Source: Pseudomonadales bacterium (lineage in GTDB: Bacteria > Pseudomonadota > Gammaproteobacteria > Pseudomonadales > Pseudohongiellaceae). From it: a DNA stretch of 6,480 nucleotides. The position numbers were made by a program, and so were the translations under genes. The stretch is taken from assembly GCA_031277435.1 (NCBI GenBank), contig JAITMI010000390.1:1-6480 (forward strand), in the 5' to 3' direction. The first letter of the stretch is position 1. Each line of letters opens with the position of its first letter. Below, in pieces: positions 1-5,839 of this stretch. The notes under the pieces are model-generated. The model had not been told where the DNA came from. It did no database searches and saw only the letters and a program-made list of their open reading frames with translations.

Positions 1-1853
1 CCGGCGGTTTGCGCGCGCCATTGCCGCACGCGGGCGGGGCCGGCGTTGTAGGCGGCGGCGGCGAGAATGCGGTTGCCGTCGAAATTTTGCAGCATTTGTG
101 CCAGGTAGCGGCTGCCGAGGCGTAAATTGGTCGAGGGTTCCAGAATTTGCTGGTTGTTGCGTGGGCTCAGGCCGCTGGCGCGCGCCATGTCATTGGCGGT
201 GCCGGGCATGAGTTGCATCAAGCCGAGCGCGCCGCTGGAGGAGCGGGCGTTGTCGATGAAGGCGCTTTCCTGGCGGACGACGCCATAGATGAAGGTGCCG
301 TCGAGATTGGCGTTTTGACTGGCTTGCGCGCTGATGAGGTCGCGGTAGGCGAAGGGGAAGCGTAGATCGAGATCATCCCAATAAGCGGCCTGACTCAGCG
401 CCGTGATGCCGTTGCGATACCAGTTCAAGGTCTGCGCCAGTTTGCCCGCCGCCAGTACTTCTTCCGTGCTCAGCGTGCTCATGGCTTGCTGCCATTCGCG
501 CAGGGCATTGGTTTCGTCATGCACCAGAAATAATTCCACGGCGCGCGCCATGGCGGGGTGGTCCAGAAGCGCGGTAAGCTGCGTGTCAGGGATTTGTAAT
601 GGGCGGTCCACCATGGCGTAGGGCTGGCCGATGAGGTCGGCGGAAAGGAAGCCGTAGAACGAGCGCGTTTGCGCCAGATCGCTGAACAGGGCTTGCGCTT
701 GCGCTTTGGCGTCTGGGTCGATGCGCCGAGCCAGACTGCGCGCACGCCAGTAGCGCCAGCGTTCGCCGGCACTGGCGGCGGGGGAAAGTAGCGGCAGCCA
801 GGCGTCGAAGCGTTGCCAGTCTTGTTGCGCCATGGCATCGCGCAGGAGCCATTCCACCAGGGTGTCGGAGGGCAGGGCGGGGTCGGCGCGCAGCAGCATT
901 TCGGCTTGCGTGAGGTAGCCTTGCGTTAAGAGGCGCTGCACGATGTAGCGGCGCAGATCCAGCGCGCTGGCGGCGGGGAAGGAGTGTTGCGCGGTGTAAG
1001 TTTGCGTCAGATCCCAGGCGAGCGGGGCATCGCTTTGCGCCAGCCGGCGCAGGGCGTGCGGCAGTAGTTCAAGCAGTTCTGGACCGCTATCGGCATAACG
1101 CGCGGTGTCGCGCAGGGCTTGAGGTTGCTTCAAAGTATCGAGCCAGAGCGTGGCGAGGGCTTTTTCGCGCGGCGGCATCAGCGTGCTGAGATAAGTGGCG
1201 AGGCTGTCTTGGCCCGCTTGCAGCGAGGCGCTGAAACGCGCCCACATGAGATCGGGGCTCAAGTGGCCGGCGGCGCGCCAGGCGGCGAACAGGGGGTCGC
1301 AGATATTCGGCTGTGACCAAGGTACGTTCCATAATCCGGCGACTTCAGTGAGCGCGCTGGCATCGCCCGCTTGCAGGCGGGCGTAGAGGGCTTGGCAGTT
1401 CAGTTCGGTGGTGGCGGCTTCTGGGTCGTAATCGGTCAAAAACTGTTGCCATTGCCCGGCGGCGGCGAGCGTTTGCAGCCATTGCCGCTGTAGGCGCAAG
1501 GCCAGCACGCTGCCGGGGTCGCTGGCAAGAAATGCGTGGACTTCGCTGACGGGCAGGCGGTCGAGGCGGGTGGAAAGGTCGCTGTAATCGAGATAGGGGC
1601 GCAGCGGATAGTCGAGCAATTGCGCGCGGCGCTGGTCAAAACCGGCGCGATCACGGCGCGCCAGGGCATCGAGCGCGTCCAGATACGACTGACGCTGTGT
1701 TTGCAGTTGCTCCTGGCGCGCCGGCGACAGCCACGATTGCGCGCCGGCTTGCGGCGTCAGCAAGTTCAAGGAGGTCATCAGCGCCATTAGCAGCGGCAAG
1801 GCGCGCGTTGCCAGGTCGCGGTGCTTGGTGCTTGTGGGCGTGGCGGATGGCAT
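1..1853 (-). CDS. slt: Soluble lytic murein transglycosylase, Slt70 type (C-terminus cut by window edge)
   Basis: Slt enzymes are periplasmic and cleave the MurNAc-GlcNAc bond of peptidoglycan, forming 1,6-anhydro-MurNAc ends. 617 residues are visible; E. coli Slt is about 645, so only a short C-terminal piece is missing. Residues 1-40 look like a signal peptide: basic Lys-His-Arg, then a Leu/Met/Ala-rich stretch ending in AGAQS. A long Ala/Leu/Gln/Trp-rich helical region follows, as in the ring-forming U domain. The catalytic domain begins near residue 510. It has the GVVRQESAF motif with the presumed catalytic Glu529, then SSGALGLMQLMPGTA, and AAYNAGPARVRQWR with Tyr602. An in-frame ATG at 1886 would add 11 residues; 1853 is preferred because it gives a cleaner signal peptide, though neither start has a strong ribosome site. 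It lies downstream of the CDP-alcohol phosphatidyltransferase-like gene, probably in one operon. The family call is near certain; the start is less so. Confidence 0.96.
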   Translation of the reverse strand, partial: MPSATPTSTKHRDLATRALPLLMALMTSLNLLTPQAGAQSWLSPARQEQLQTQRQSYLDALDALARRDRAGFDQRRAQLLDYPLRPYLDYSDLSTRLDRLPVSEVHAFLASDPGSVLALRLQRQWLQTLAAAGQWQQFLTDYDPEAATTELNCQALYARLQAGDASALTEVAGLWNVPWSQPNICDPLFAAWRAAGHLSPDLMWARFSASLQAGQDSLATYLSTLMPPREKALATLWLDTLKQPQALRDTARYADSGPELLELLPHALRRLAQSDAPLAWDLTQTYTAQHSFPAASALDLRRYIVQRLLTQGYLTQAEMLLRADPALPSDTLVEWLLRDAMAQQDWQRFDAWLPLLSPAASAGERWRYWRARSLARRIDPDAKAQAQALFSDLAQTRSFYGFLSADLIGQPYAMVDRPLQIPDTQLTALLDHPAMARAVELFLVHDETNALREWQQAMSTLSTEEVLAAGKLAQTLNWYRNGITALSQAAYWDDLDLRFPFAYRDLISAQASQNANLDGTFIYGVVRQESAFIDNARSSSGALGLMQLMPGTANDMARASGLSPRNNQQILEPSTNLRLGSRYLAQMLQNFDGNRILAAAAYNAGPARVRQWRAQTA

Positions 1854-1922
1854 GGCGTGGGTCTCGGTGTGAGCGGTGCCGTACATGATGCCAGCGGCGG
1901 CGCGCAAGGCAAGCCCGGCGAT

Positions 1923-3017
1923 TCAGGCGGCCAGTACGCGCCGCAGCCAGGCCTCGTCGCCGCGATGCAGGCTGAAGGCGCCGCCGCCGTAGAGCAGCAG
2001 CGCTACCGCCGAGGCGCAGGCGGCCAAGGTGAGCGTACTGACGTTGCCGTCCCCGGTGCTTAAGGCCAGCGTCAGCAAAAACAGCGCGGCGCCAACGCGC
2101 GTCCATAGGCCCAAGGCCAGGCTCAGCGCCAAGGGCAGGCTGAGCCAGATTGGCGCGCCAAAGGGCTGCGTCAATAGCCACAGCGCCAAGAGCAAGCGTA
2201 GCGCGGGCAGGGCGCGTGCTTGCACAAATGCATCCAGCGTTTGCCGCCGCGCGGCGTTGATGGGGCTCTGTGGATCGTAAACGCCACTGACCTGCCACCA
2301 GTCGAGCATGTAGCCGAGCAGAAAGGGCGTCATGAAGAACAGCCCCAGCCAGCGCGTCAAGGGCGCGGCGAAGGGCGGGCACAGCAAGAGCGCGGCGAAG
2401 CCCATCTGCGCGCCGCGCAAGAGCCGCCGCGTGGGGCTAGGGAGGAGCGGCGCTACCGGCAAGTTCCGCAGCGTGCGCCAGTAACTGCCCGCGACGAAGG
2501 CGAAATAAGCCACTCCCGTCAGCATGTAGCTTTCGTGCAGCTTGCCGAAGCAGAGCGCCACCAGCGGCACGATCACCAGCGCTACGGCGTCGTAAAGCCG
2601 GCTCAGCATCAGGCCAAAGAGACTGCATTTGCCGCTCTGGCGCGCCACCATGCCGTCGATGCGGTCCAGCGCCAAAGCGCCGGCGCAGCAGAGCGCGGGC
2701 AGCCACGAGCTGGCGGCCGGCTGCAGAATGAAACCGGCCAGCGCGCCCAAGAGCAGGCCGCGCAGCATGGTCAGCCGGTTGGCCCAGCCGAGCGTGGCGA
2801 AGGGCTCAGCCATGGGGTCGGCGCGATTCAATTCACGCAGATCCCAGGCCGCGATCCAGGCCGGCAGCCAGAAAAGCCAGGCGCTGAGCGACCAATGCAG
2901 CGGGTTGAAACCGCCGGTGTAGATTTCCTTGGGCAGAAAGGTAGGCGACAGCAGGCACAAGAGGCCCAGCGGCCCCCACCAGCGCAGTTCGCGGATACTG
3001 GGGATTTGATTCATCAT
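1923..3017 (-). CDS. CDP-alcohol phosphatidyltransferase-like membrane protein with DoxX-like C-terminal half
   Basis: This 364-residue polytopic membrane protein has several Leu/Ala/Trp-rich hydrophobic segments. Residues 80-143 resemble the CDP-alcohol phosphatidyltransferase core, whose members transfer a phosphatidyl group from CDP-diacylglycerol to an alcohol at the inner membrane. The family motif is DxxDGxxAR, eight residues, then GxxxDxxxD. Here it reads Asp118, Asp121, Gly122, Ala125, Arg126, Gly135, Ser139, Asp143, so the third aspartate is a serine. NRLTMLRG at 80-87 also fits the family. The segment at about 295-355, with LGLWTRVGA and LLYGGGAFSLHRGDE, resembles DoxX-family proteins; this second assignment is weaker. 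The start is one of two adjacent ATGs (3017 or 3014), with no clear Shine-Dalgarno sequence. The gene is divergent from the NlpE-like gene and upstream of slt, whose chosen start lies 69 bases beyond this stop. The altered motif leaves catalytic activity in doubt. Confidence 0.85.
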   Translation of the reverse strand: MMNQIPSIRELRWWGPLGLLCLLSPTFLPKEIYTGGFNPLHWSLSAWLFWLPAWIAAWDLRELNRADPMAEPFATLGWANRLTMLRGLLLGALAGFILQPAASSWLPALCCAGALALDRIDGMVARQSGKCSLFGLMLSRLYDAVALVIVPLVALCFGKLHESYMLTGVAYFAFVAGSYWRTLRNLPVAPLLPSPTRRLLRGAQMGFAALLLCPPFAAPLTRWLGLFFMTPFLLGYMLDWWQVSGVYDPQSPINAARRQTLDAFVQARALPALRLLLALWLLTQPFGAPIWLSLPLALSLALGLWTRVGAALFLLTLALSTGDGNVSTLTLAACASAVALLLYGGGAFSLHRGDEAWLRRVLAA

Positions 3018-3086
3018 GAAAGCAAGAATACTCGACTCTTGAGTTGCGGTAGTATGCCCAATGCAACAAATAACAGGCCTGGATAA

Positions 3087-3092
3087 AAGGAG
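3087..3092 (+). promoter_or_regulatory. Strong ribosome binding site for the NlpE-like gene
   Basis: AAGGAG lies nine bases before the ATG at 3102 and fixes that start. The 84-base divergent spacer (3018-3101) must hold promoters for both directions. The best plus-strand -10 candidate is TAGTAT at 3050-3055, but it has no convincing -35 partner. A short dyad, ACTC-TT-GAGT, lies at 3035-3044. No promoter can be assigned with confidence. Confidence 0.75.
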
Positions 3093-3101
3093 ATTACCCG
3101 T

Positions 3102-3881
3102 ATGAACCTGTTTCGCGTTTCACTGATGAGCCTCGTCTTCAGCTTGAGCCTGAGCGCCTGCGCCTCGCGGCCCGAAAATGTTGATGCCGCCGCCGTAGCC
3201 GATCCCGCGCACGGCGCGCGTAACGCGCTCGACTGGCCCGGCACTTACCGCGGCGTGCTGCCCTGCGCCGATTGCGAGGGCATCGAAACGGTGGTGGTGT
3301 TGAAGGCAGACGATACTTACGTGGAATACACGAAGTACCTGGGCGAAGGCGACATCGTGTTTTTGGAGGAAGGCGCGTTCACCTGGAATGACGCTGGCGA
3401 TAGCGTGCAGTTCGAGGGGCTGGAACCTTCGCGTTATTTTGTTGGCGAAAACCAGCTCACGCGCCTGGCGCTCGATGGTTCGCCCATCAGCGGCGAACTC
3501 GCGTCAAATTATGCCTTGAGCAAGCTGCCGCTCAACATCCTTGGGCGGCGCTGGCGCTTGGTGGAATTGAATGGCCGCCCCTTGCCGGAATTGGAACGCG
3601 CGCCATATTTGATGCTTGATGAGGCTACTGGGCGGGTGGAAGGTTTCGGCGGCTGCAATGAATTTTCCGGTGGCTATACGCTTGATGCGGCGGTCTCGCG
3701 CATTCGCTTCAACGATCTCGTCAACACCCTGCGCGCCTGCGTGGCGGGCATGGAGGTGGAAGCGGCGCTGCAAGAAGTCTTGCGTAATACTGACAACTAT
3801 TCATTGTCCGGTAATGAATTAGCGCTGAACCGCGCCCGCATGGCCCCTCTGGCGCGCTTCGAAGCGGTGTATCTGTTTTAG
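3102..3881 (+). CDS. Lipoprotein with NlpE N-terminal domain and META (HslJ-like) domain
   Basis: This 259-residue protein begins with a lipoprotein signal ending in LSAC, so Cys20 should be lipidated. Residue +2 is Ala, with no inner-membrane retention Asp, which predicts the outer membrane. Residues 44-140 match the NlpE N-terminal domain: WPGTYRGVLPCADCEGIET carries the Cys55-x-x-Cys58 motif seen in E. coli NlpE, an envelope lipoprotein linked to copper tolerance and Cpx stress signalling. Residues 145-259 match a META/HslJ domain: RRWRLVELNGRPL, then GRVEGFGGCNEFSGGY with Cys185, and a later Cys213 in TLRACV, near where HslJ has its TxxxAC segment. E. coli NlpE has a different C-terminal domain, so this is not a straight orthologue. 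The start is supported by the AAGGAG site. Codon use and GC match the neighbours. A role in envelope or metal stress is inferred from the family only. Confidence 0.93.
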   Translation: MNLFRVSLMSLVFSLSLSACASRPENVDAAAVADPAHGARNALDWPGTYRGVLPCADCEGIETVVVLKADDTYVEYTKYLGEGDIVFLEEGAFTWNDAGDSVQFEGLEPSRYFVGENQLTRLALDGSPISGELASNYALSKLPLNILGRRWRLVELNGRPLPELERAPYLMLDEATGRVEGFGGCNEFSGGYTLDAAVSRIRFNDLVNTLRACVAGMEVEAALQEVLRNTDNYSLSGNELALNRARMAPLARFEAVYLF

Positions 3882-3916
3882 GCGCGCGCGGTACAAAATT
3901 GATGGTGAATAGAGGA

Positions 3917-3991
3917 TGCCGCGAACCTGAGAGCGGGTTACGATGCGGCAAACGCGCGACAGCGCTTTTGAGAGCGCCGGCTCAGCCGGCG
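3917..3991 (+). other. Structured spacer with three dyads between the NlpE-like and CBS genes
   Basis: Three inverted repeats are visible. First, TGCCGC (3917-3922) pairs with GCGGCA (3945-3950), with an inner AACC/GGTT stem (3924-3927 with 3936-3939). Second, GCGCT (3962-3966) pairs with AGCGC (3973-3977). Third, CGCCGGC (3975-3981) pairs with GCCGGCG (3985-3991) around a three-base loop. The second and third share bases 3975-3977, so they cannot both form fully. No T-run follows, so a classical intrinsic terminator is unlikely. The element could end the lipoprotein transcript in another way or act as a leader for the CBS gene; GC-rich DNA also forms such dyads by chance. Confidence 0.4.
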
Positions 3992-4007
3992 TGGTGAGAA
4001 ATTGCAG

Positions 4008-4027
4008 TAAGAAATAGTGAGAAATAG
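4008..4027 (+). repeat. Two-copy 10-bp tandem repeat before the CBS gene
   Basis: TAAGAAATAG is followed directly by TGAGAAATAG, and a partial third copy, TGAGAAAT, lies at 3995-4002. The repeat is A-rich in a GC-rich setting and sits next to the GAGAGA ribosome site (4027-4032). It may simply keep the translation start unstructured. Confidence 0.5.
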
Positions 4028-4039
4028 AGAGACACGACC

Positions 4040-4624
4040 ATGAAACAATTACAACTCTTCAATCTGGATCAGGTGCAAGGCATTCGCCATCCCGCCAGCG
4101 ATACGCGAGTAACGCCGCGTTCGCCGGCCGCCGTGGTCTTTACCGATTTCGACGTGCACGCGCCGGTGATGATCGAGGCCGCCGCCAGCGCCATCGACGT
4201 GGAAGGCTTGATGAAGCGCGCCCACGTCAAACTGATGCTGGTGATGGACCAGCAGGACCGCTTCATCGGCGTCATCAGCCTGGCGGATTTGAGCGAGGAG
4301 CACATCATTCGCGCCGTAGCCGGCGGCACCTCGCGCCACGAGATACAGGTGCAGGACTTGATGCAACAGCGCGGGCAATTGCACGCCCTCAGCTACGAAG
4401 AAATACACCACGCCACCGTGCAAGACGTACTCAACACCTTGCGCGGCGAACACGCGCAACACGCGCTGGTCTTGGATCTACAGTCGCAGGAATTACGCGG
4501 CCTGATTTCCGCCAGCGACGTCGCGCGCAAACTGCACCTGCCCCTGCCCGCCGGCGCGGTAGTGGAATTCAGCGAAGTCAGCGCCATGCTGCTGCGGCAT
4601 TCTGAAATGAGAAGTTATACCTGA
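4040..4624 (+). CDS. Protein with two CBS domains
   Basis: The 194-residue product is soluble, with no signal peptide or membrane segment. Two CBS domains make up most of it. The first spans about 35-105: VKLMLVMDQQDRFIGVISLADL is the usual strand-turn-strand-helix with GVIS at 77-80. The second spans about 106-170: QDLMQQRGQLHALSYEEI, then HALVLDLQSQELRGLISASDVARKL with GLIS at 154-157 and Asp160. Paired CBS domains usually form a Bateman module that binds adenosine nucleotides and controls a partner protein. No catalytic domain is attached, so this is a stand-alone CBS protein of unknown target. Residues 1-34 and 171-194 lie outside the pair. The start is supported by GAGAGA seven bases upstream. 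The substrate or partner cannot be read from the sequence. Confidence 0.93.
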   Translation: MKQLQLFNLDQVQGIRHPASDTRVTPRSPAAVVFTDFDVHAPVMIEAAASAIDVEGLMKRAHVKLMLVMDQQDRFIGVISLADLSEEHIIRAVAGGTSRHEIQVQDLMQQRGQLHALSYEEIHHATVQDVLNTLRGEHAQHALVLDLQSQELRGLISASDVARKLHLPLPAGAVVEFSEVSAMLLRHSEMRSYT

Positions 4625-4636
4625 GAGGAAGGGGCC

Positions 4637-4669
4637 ATGACGATCACCACGGTTTCAGGCTGGGACTAG
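4637..4669 (+). CDS. Possible 10-codon mini-ORF (MTITTVSGWD)
   Basis: Thirteen bases after the CBS stop, an AGGAAGGGG ribosome site (4626-4634) precedes an ATG, ten codons and TAG. The frame is the same as that of the 71-residue gene starting at 4685, and only five codons separate the TAG from that ATG. It could be a coupling or leader peptide, or the remnant of a longer N-terminus of the next gene broken by the TAG. The strong ribosome site is the main support; a chance reading frame is possible. Confidence 0.25.
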   Translation: MTITTVSGWD

Positions 4670-4684
4670 GCTAGGAAGTTAATA

Positions 4685-4900
4685 ATGTCTGGGAAAATCA
4701 TTACACATGACGGTGAGCGAGAAAGATGTCCAGTACATGGGCATATGCACAGACTTTCTCTAAGTGAAATTGGAGAGATAAGGCGTGCAATTGATATCGC
4801 AAACTCTCAAGCTCGACGCAAAGGGATCAAGCCAAAAGAGCCGCAAATAGCGCGGTTCAGTTGCATGTGCAATTGTTTTGCCATCAATGTAGAAAAATAA
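4685..4900 (+). CDS. Small Cys/His-rich protein of unknown function
   Basis: I do not recognise this 71-residue protein. AGGAAG (4673-4678) lies six bases before the ATG, which supports translation. Potential metal ligands occur in two clusters: Cys15-Pro-Val-His18-Gly-His20-Met-His22 near the N-terminus, and Cys60-Met-Cys62-Asn-Cys64 near the C-terminus. Between them residues 24-46 look like a charged helix (SLSEIGEIRRAIDIANSQAR), followed by a Lys/Pro-rich linker. There is no signal peptide or membrane segment. The ligand spacing suggests a small zinc- or iron-binding fold, but that is inference. Base composition is clearly AT-richer than the flanking genes, and it uses AGA, AGG, CTA and ATA, codons that are rare nearby, which points to horizontal acquisition. 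It follows the CBS gene in the same direction and is convergent with the EF-hand gene. Confidence 0.62.
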   Translation: MSGKIITHDGERERCPVHGHMHRLSLSEIGEIRRAIDIANSQARRKGIKPKEPQIARFSCMCNCFAINVEK

Positions 4901-4980
4901 GTGCAAGGTTTATTGCCCTAAAGTTTTCGCTTTTTCACGGAAATAATGTTGGCTGTTTGGCAATTCAGTTTTGGTCAGTT

Positions 4981-5007
4981 AAAAAAAGGCCGGCTTGCGC
5001 CGGCCTT
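4981..5007 (-). terminator. Rho-independent terminator of the EF-hand gene
   Basis: AAGGCCGGC (4986-4994), loop TTGC, then GCCGGCCTT (4999-5007) make a perfect 9-bp stem. On the minus strand it is followed by a run of T (complement of the A-tract at 4980-4987), the classical form. It lies 69 bases after the EF-hand stop. The plus-strand side has only TT after the stem, so stopping transcripts of the small gene is possible but weaker. A second dyad, AGGCGC/GCGCCT around CCAAA (5037-5053), lies between the stop and this terminator. Nothing else is seen in 4901-4980 apart from AT-rich sequence. Confidence 0.92.
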
Positions 5008-5075
5008 GCCAGTATAGTGGCTAGAGGGGTCGAATCAGGCGCCCAAAGCGCCTCCATGCTTGGCCAACAAAATCA

Positions 5076-5681
5076 TCAATCATCCGCCCGCAAACAATCA
5101 CGCAATTCATCGCGCTGGTCCGCGCGCTGCTGACGCTGTGCGCTGAATTCATCGGCGTCGATGTAGGCGTCGCCATTGCCGTCCAGCGCGGCGAAGGCGG
5201 TTCGCGCTTGTGCGTCGAGCGCGCCGTTCAATTCGTTGAGGCTCAGGTAGTTGTCGCCATCGGCATCGGCGTTCGCCAGCGGCTGGGCGGTGGCGGCGTC
5301 GCTATTCAGGCAGGCTTGCCGCCGTGCGCCGAGGGCGTTGAAGCGCCGACCGAGGTTGCGATCTTCCAGGCCGATCAAGCCGTCGCCGTCGCTATCGAGA
5401 CGCTCGAACAGGGCGCTGGCGTTTGCCAGACGGTCATCGAGAAATTCGTTTTCGCTGACACGGCCATCGCCGTCGCCATCAAGCGTTTCCAAGGAAGCGC
5501 GGCCACGTTGTATAACGCGCTGGGCTTGTTCGCCGCGTTGCCGCTCTGCGCGCCGTTCTTGCTGGCCTTCAGCGCGGCGGAAACCGCGGTCGTTGTCAGC
5601 GTTATCCTGGGCATAGCTGGCGCTGGTCAAGGTGAGGGTGGACAAGGCGGCAAGGGTTATGAAAGTGCTGAAAATTTTCAT
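5076..5681 (-). CDS. Secreted/periplasmic EF-hand calcium-binding protein
   Basis: The 201-residue protein begins MKIFSTFITLAALSTLTLTSASYAQ, a typical Sec signal peptide with likely cleavage near residue 24. Residues 31-66 are rich in Arg, Gln and Glu. Four EF-hand-type loops follow: 68-79 (DGDGDGRVSENE, canonical), 96-107 (DSDGDGLIGLED, Asp at position 12), 139-150 (DADGDNYLSLNE, Asn at position 6) and 167-178 (DGNGDAYIDADE, Ala at position 6). Such proteins bind calcium; its partner is unknown. After the signal only Cys124 and Cys196 remain, which could form one disulfide in the periplasm. The start at 5681 is chosen because it opens the signal peptide and has GGAG (complement of 5689-5692) seven bases upstream. 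The same frame is open to 5840, but that extension lacks a signal peptide at its front and would overlap the holD promoter. It ends at a strong terminator and is divergent from holD. Confidence 0.92.
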   Translation of the reverse strand: MKIFSTFITLAALSTLTLTSASYAQDNADNDRGFRRAEGQQERRAERQRGEQAQRVIQRGRASLETLDGDGDGRVSENEFLDDRLANASALFERLDSDGDGLIGLEDRNLGRRFNALGARRQACLNSDAATAQPLANADADGDNYLSLNELNGALDAQARTAFAALDGNGDAYIDADEFSAQRQQRADQRDELRDCLRADD

Positions 5682-5710
5682 CCAAATGCTCCGAAAGGTA
5701 GTGGAAAAGG

Positions 5711-5736
5711 AGTGATTACCGGCCGGATGGATCACT
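5711..5736. promoter_or_regulatory. Dyad in the divergent EF-hand/holD spacer
   Basis: AGTGAT (5711-5716) and ATCACT (5731-5736) form a 6-bp inverted repeat around 14 bases that contain the palindrome CCGGCCGG (5719-5726). It sits 30-55 bases upstream of the EF-hand start and could be a protein-binding operator or a leader hairpin. A second dyad, CCGCGCC/GGCGCGG (5752-5768), lies nearby. No -35/-10 pair for the EF-hand gene could be picked with confidence. Confidence 0.35.
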
Positions 5737-5782
5737 TGGGTGGCTTCAACGCCGCGCCCTTGGCGCGGTTGACAATGCGCGA

Positions 5783-5810
5783 TTGCAAACGCAAAACGGC
5801 CCGGTAGAAT
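5783..5810 (+). promoter_or_regulatory. Probable sigma-70 promoter for holD
   Basis: TTGCAA (5783-5788) and TAGAAT (5805-5810, five of six matches to TATAAT) are separated by 16 bases. This gives a transcription start near 5817, about 20 bases before the ATG at 5840. A perfect TTGACA at 5769-5774 is 30 bases from the same -10, too far to be its partner. The ribosome site AGGAA (5823-5827) is 12 bases from the ATG, longer than ideal. Confidence 0.55.
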
Positions 5811-5839
5811 CGCGGCAAATTCAGGAACTTTTTGTGTCA

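Noticed and set aside
1651..2382. Minus-strand open frame of 243 codons across the slt junction
   Set aside because: It is a different frame of the same strand, overlapping slt and the upstream gene, with an Arg/Ala-rich composition and no recognisable domain.
2220..3086. Plus-strand open frame of 288 codons
   Set aside because: It lies opposite the membrane-protein gene, whose family motif and hydrophobic pattern are clear. The predicted product is Gln/Arg/Ala/Gly-rich low-complexity sequence typical of antisense frames in GC-rich DNA.
3975..3991. CGCCGGC-TCA-GCCGGCG as an intrinsic terminator of the lipoprotein gene
   Set aside because: No T-run follows on the plus strand, so it was listed only as part of a structured spacer.
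4049..4462. Minus-strand open frame of 137 codons
   Set aside because: It is antisense to the CBS gene, whose two domains are recognisable; the His/Val-rich product has no family signal.
4625..5010. Integron cassette (attC) or insertion-sequence ends around the small AT-rich gene
   Set aside because: I looked for attC core-type GTTRRRY/RYYYAAC pairs, terminal inverted repeats and target duplications and found none. The inverted repeat at 4986-5007 is a terminator.
4861..5133. Plus-strand open frame of 90 codons after the small Cys/His gene
   Set aside because: It runs through the terminator hairpin and into the opposite-strand EF-hand gene, with no ribosome site or family signal.
5208..5807. 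Plus-strand open frame of 199 codons
   Set aside because: It mirrors the EF-hand gene; its Val/Ala/Gly-rich product comes from the complement of Asp/Arg codons.
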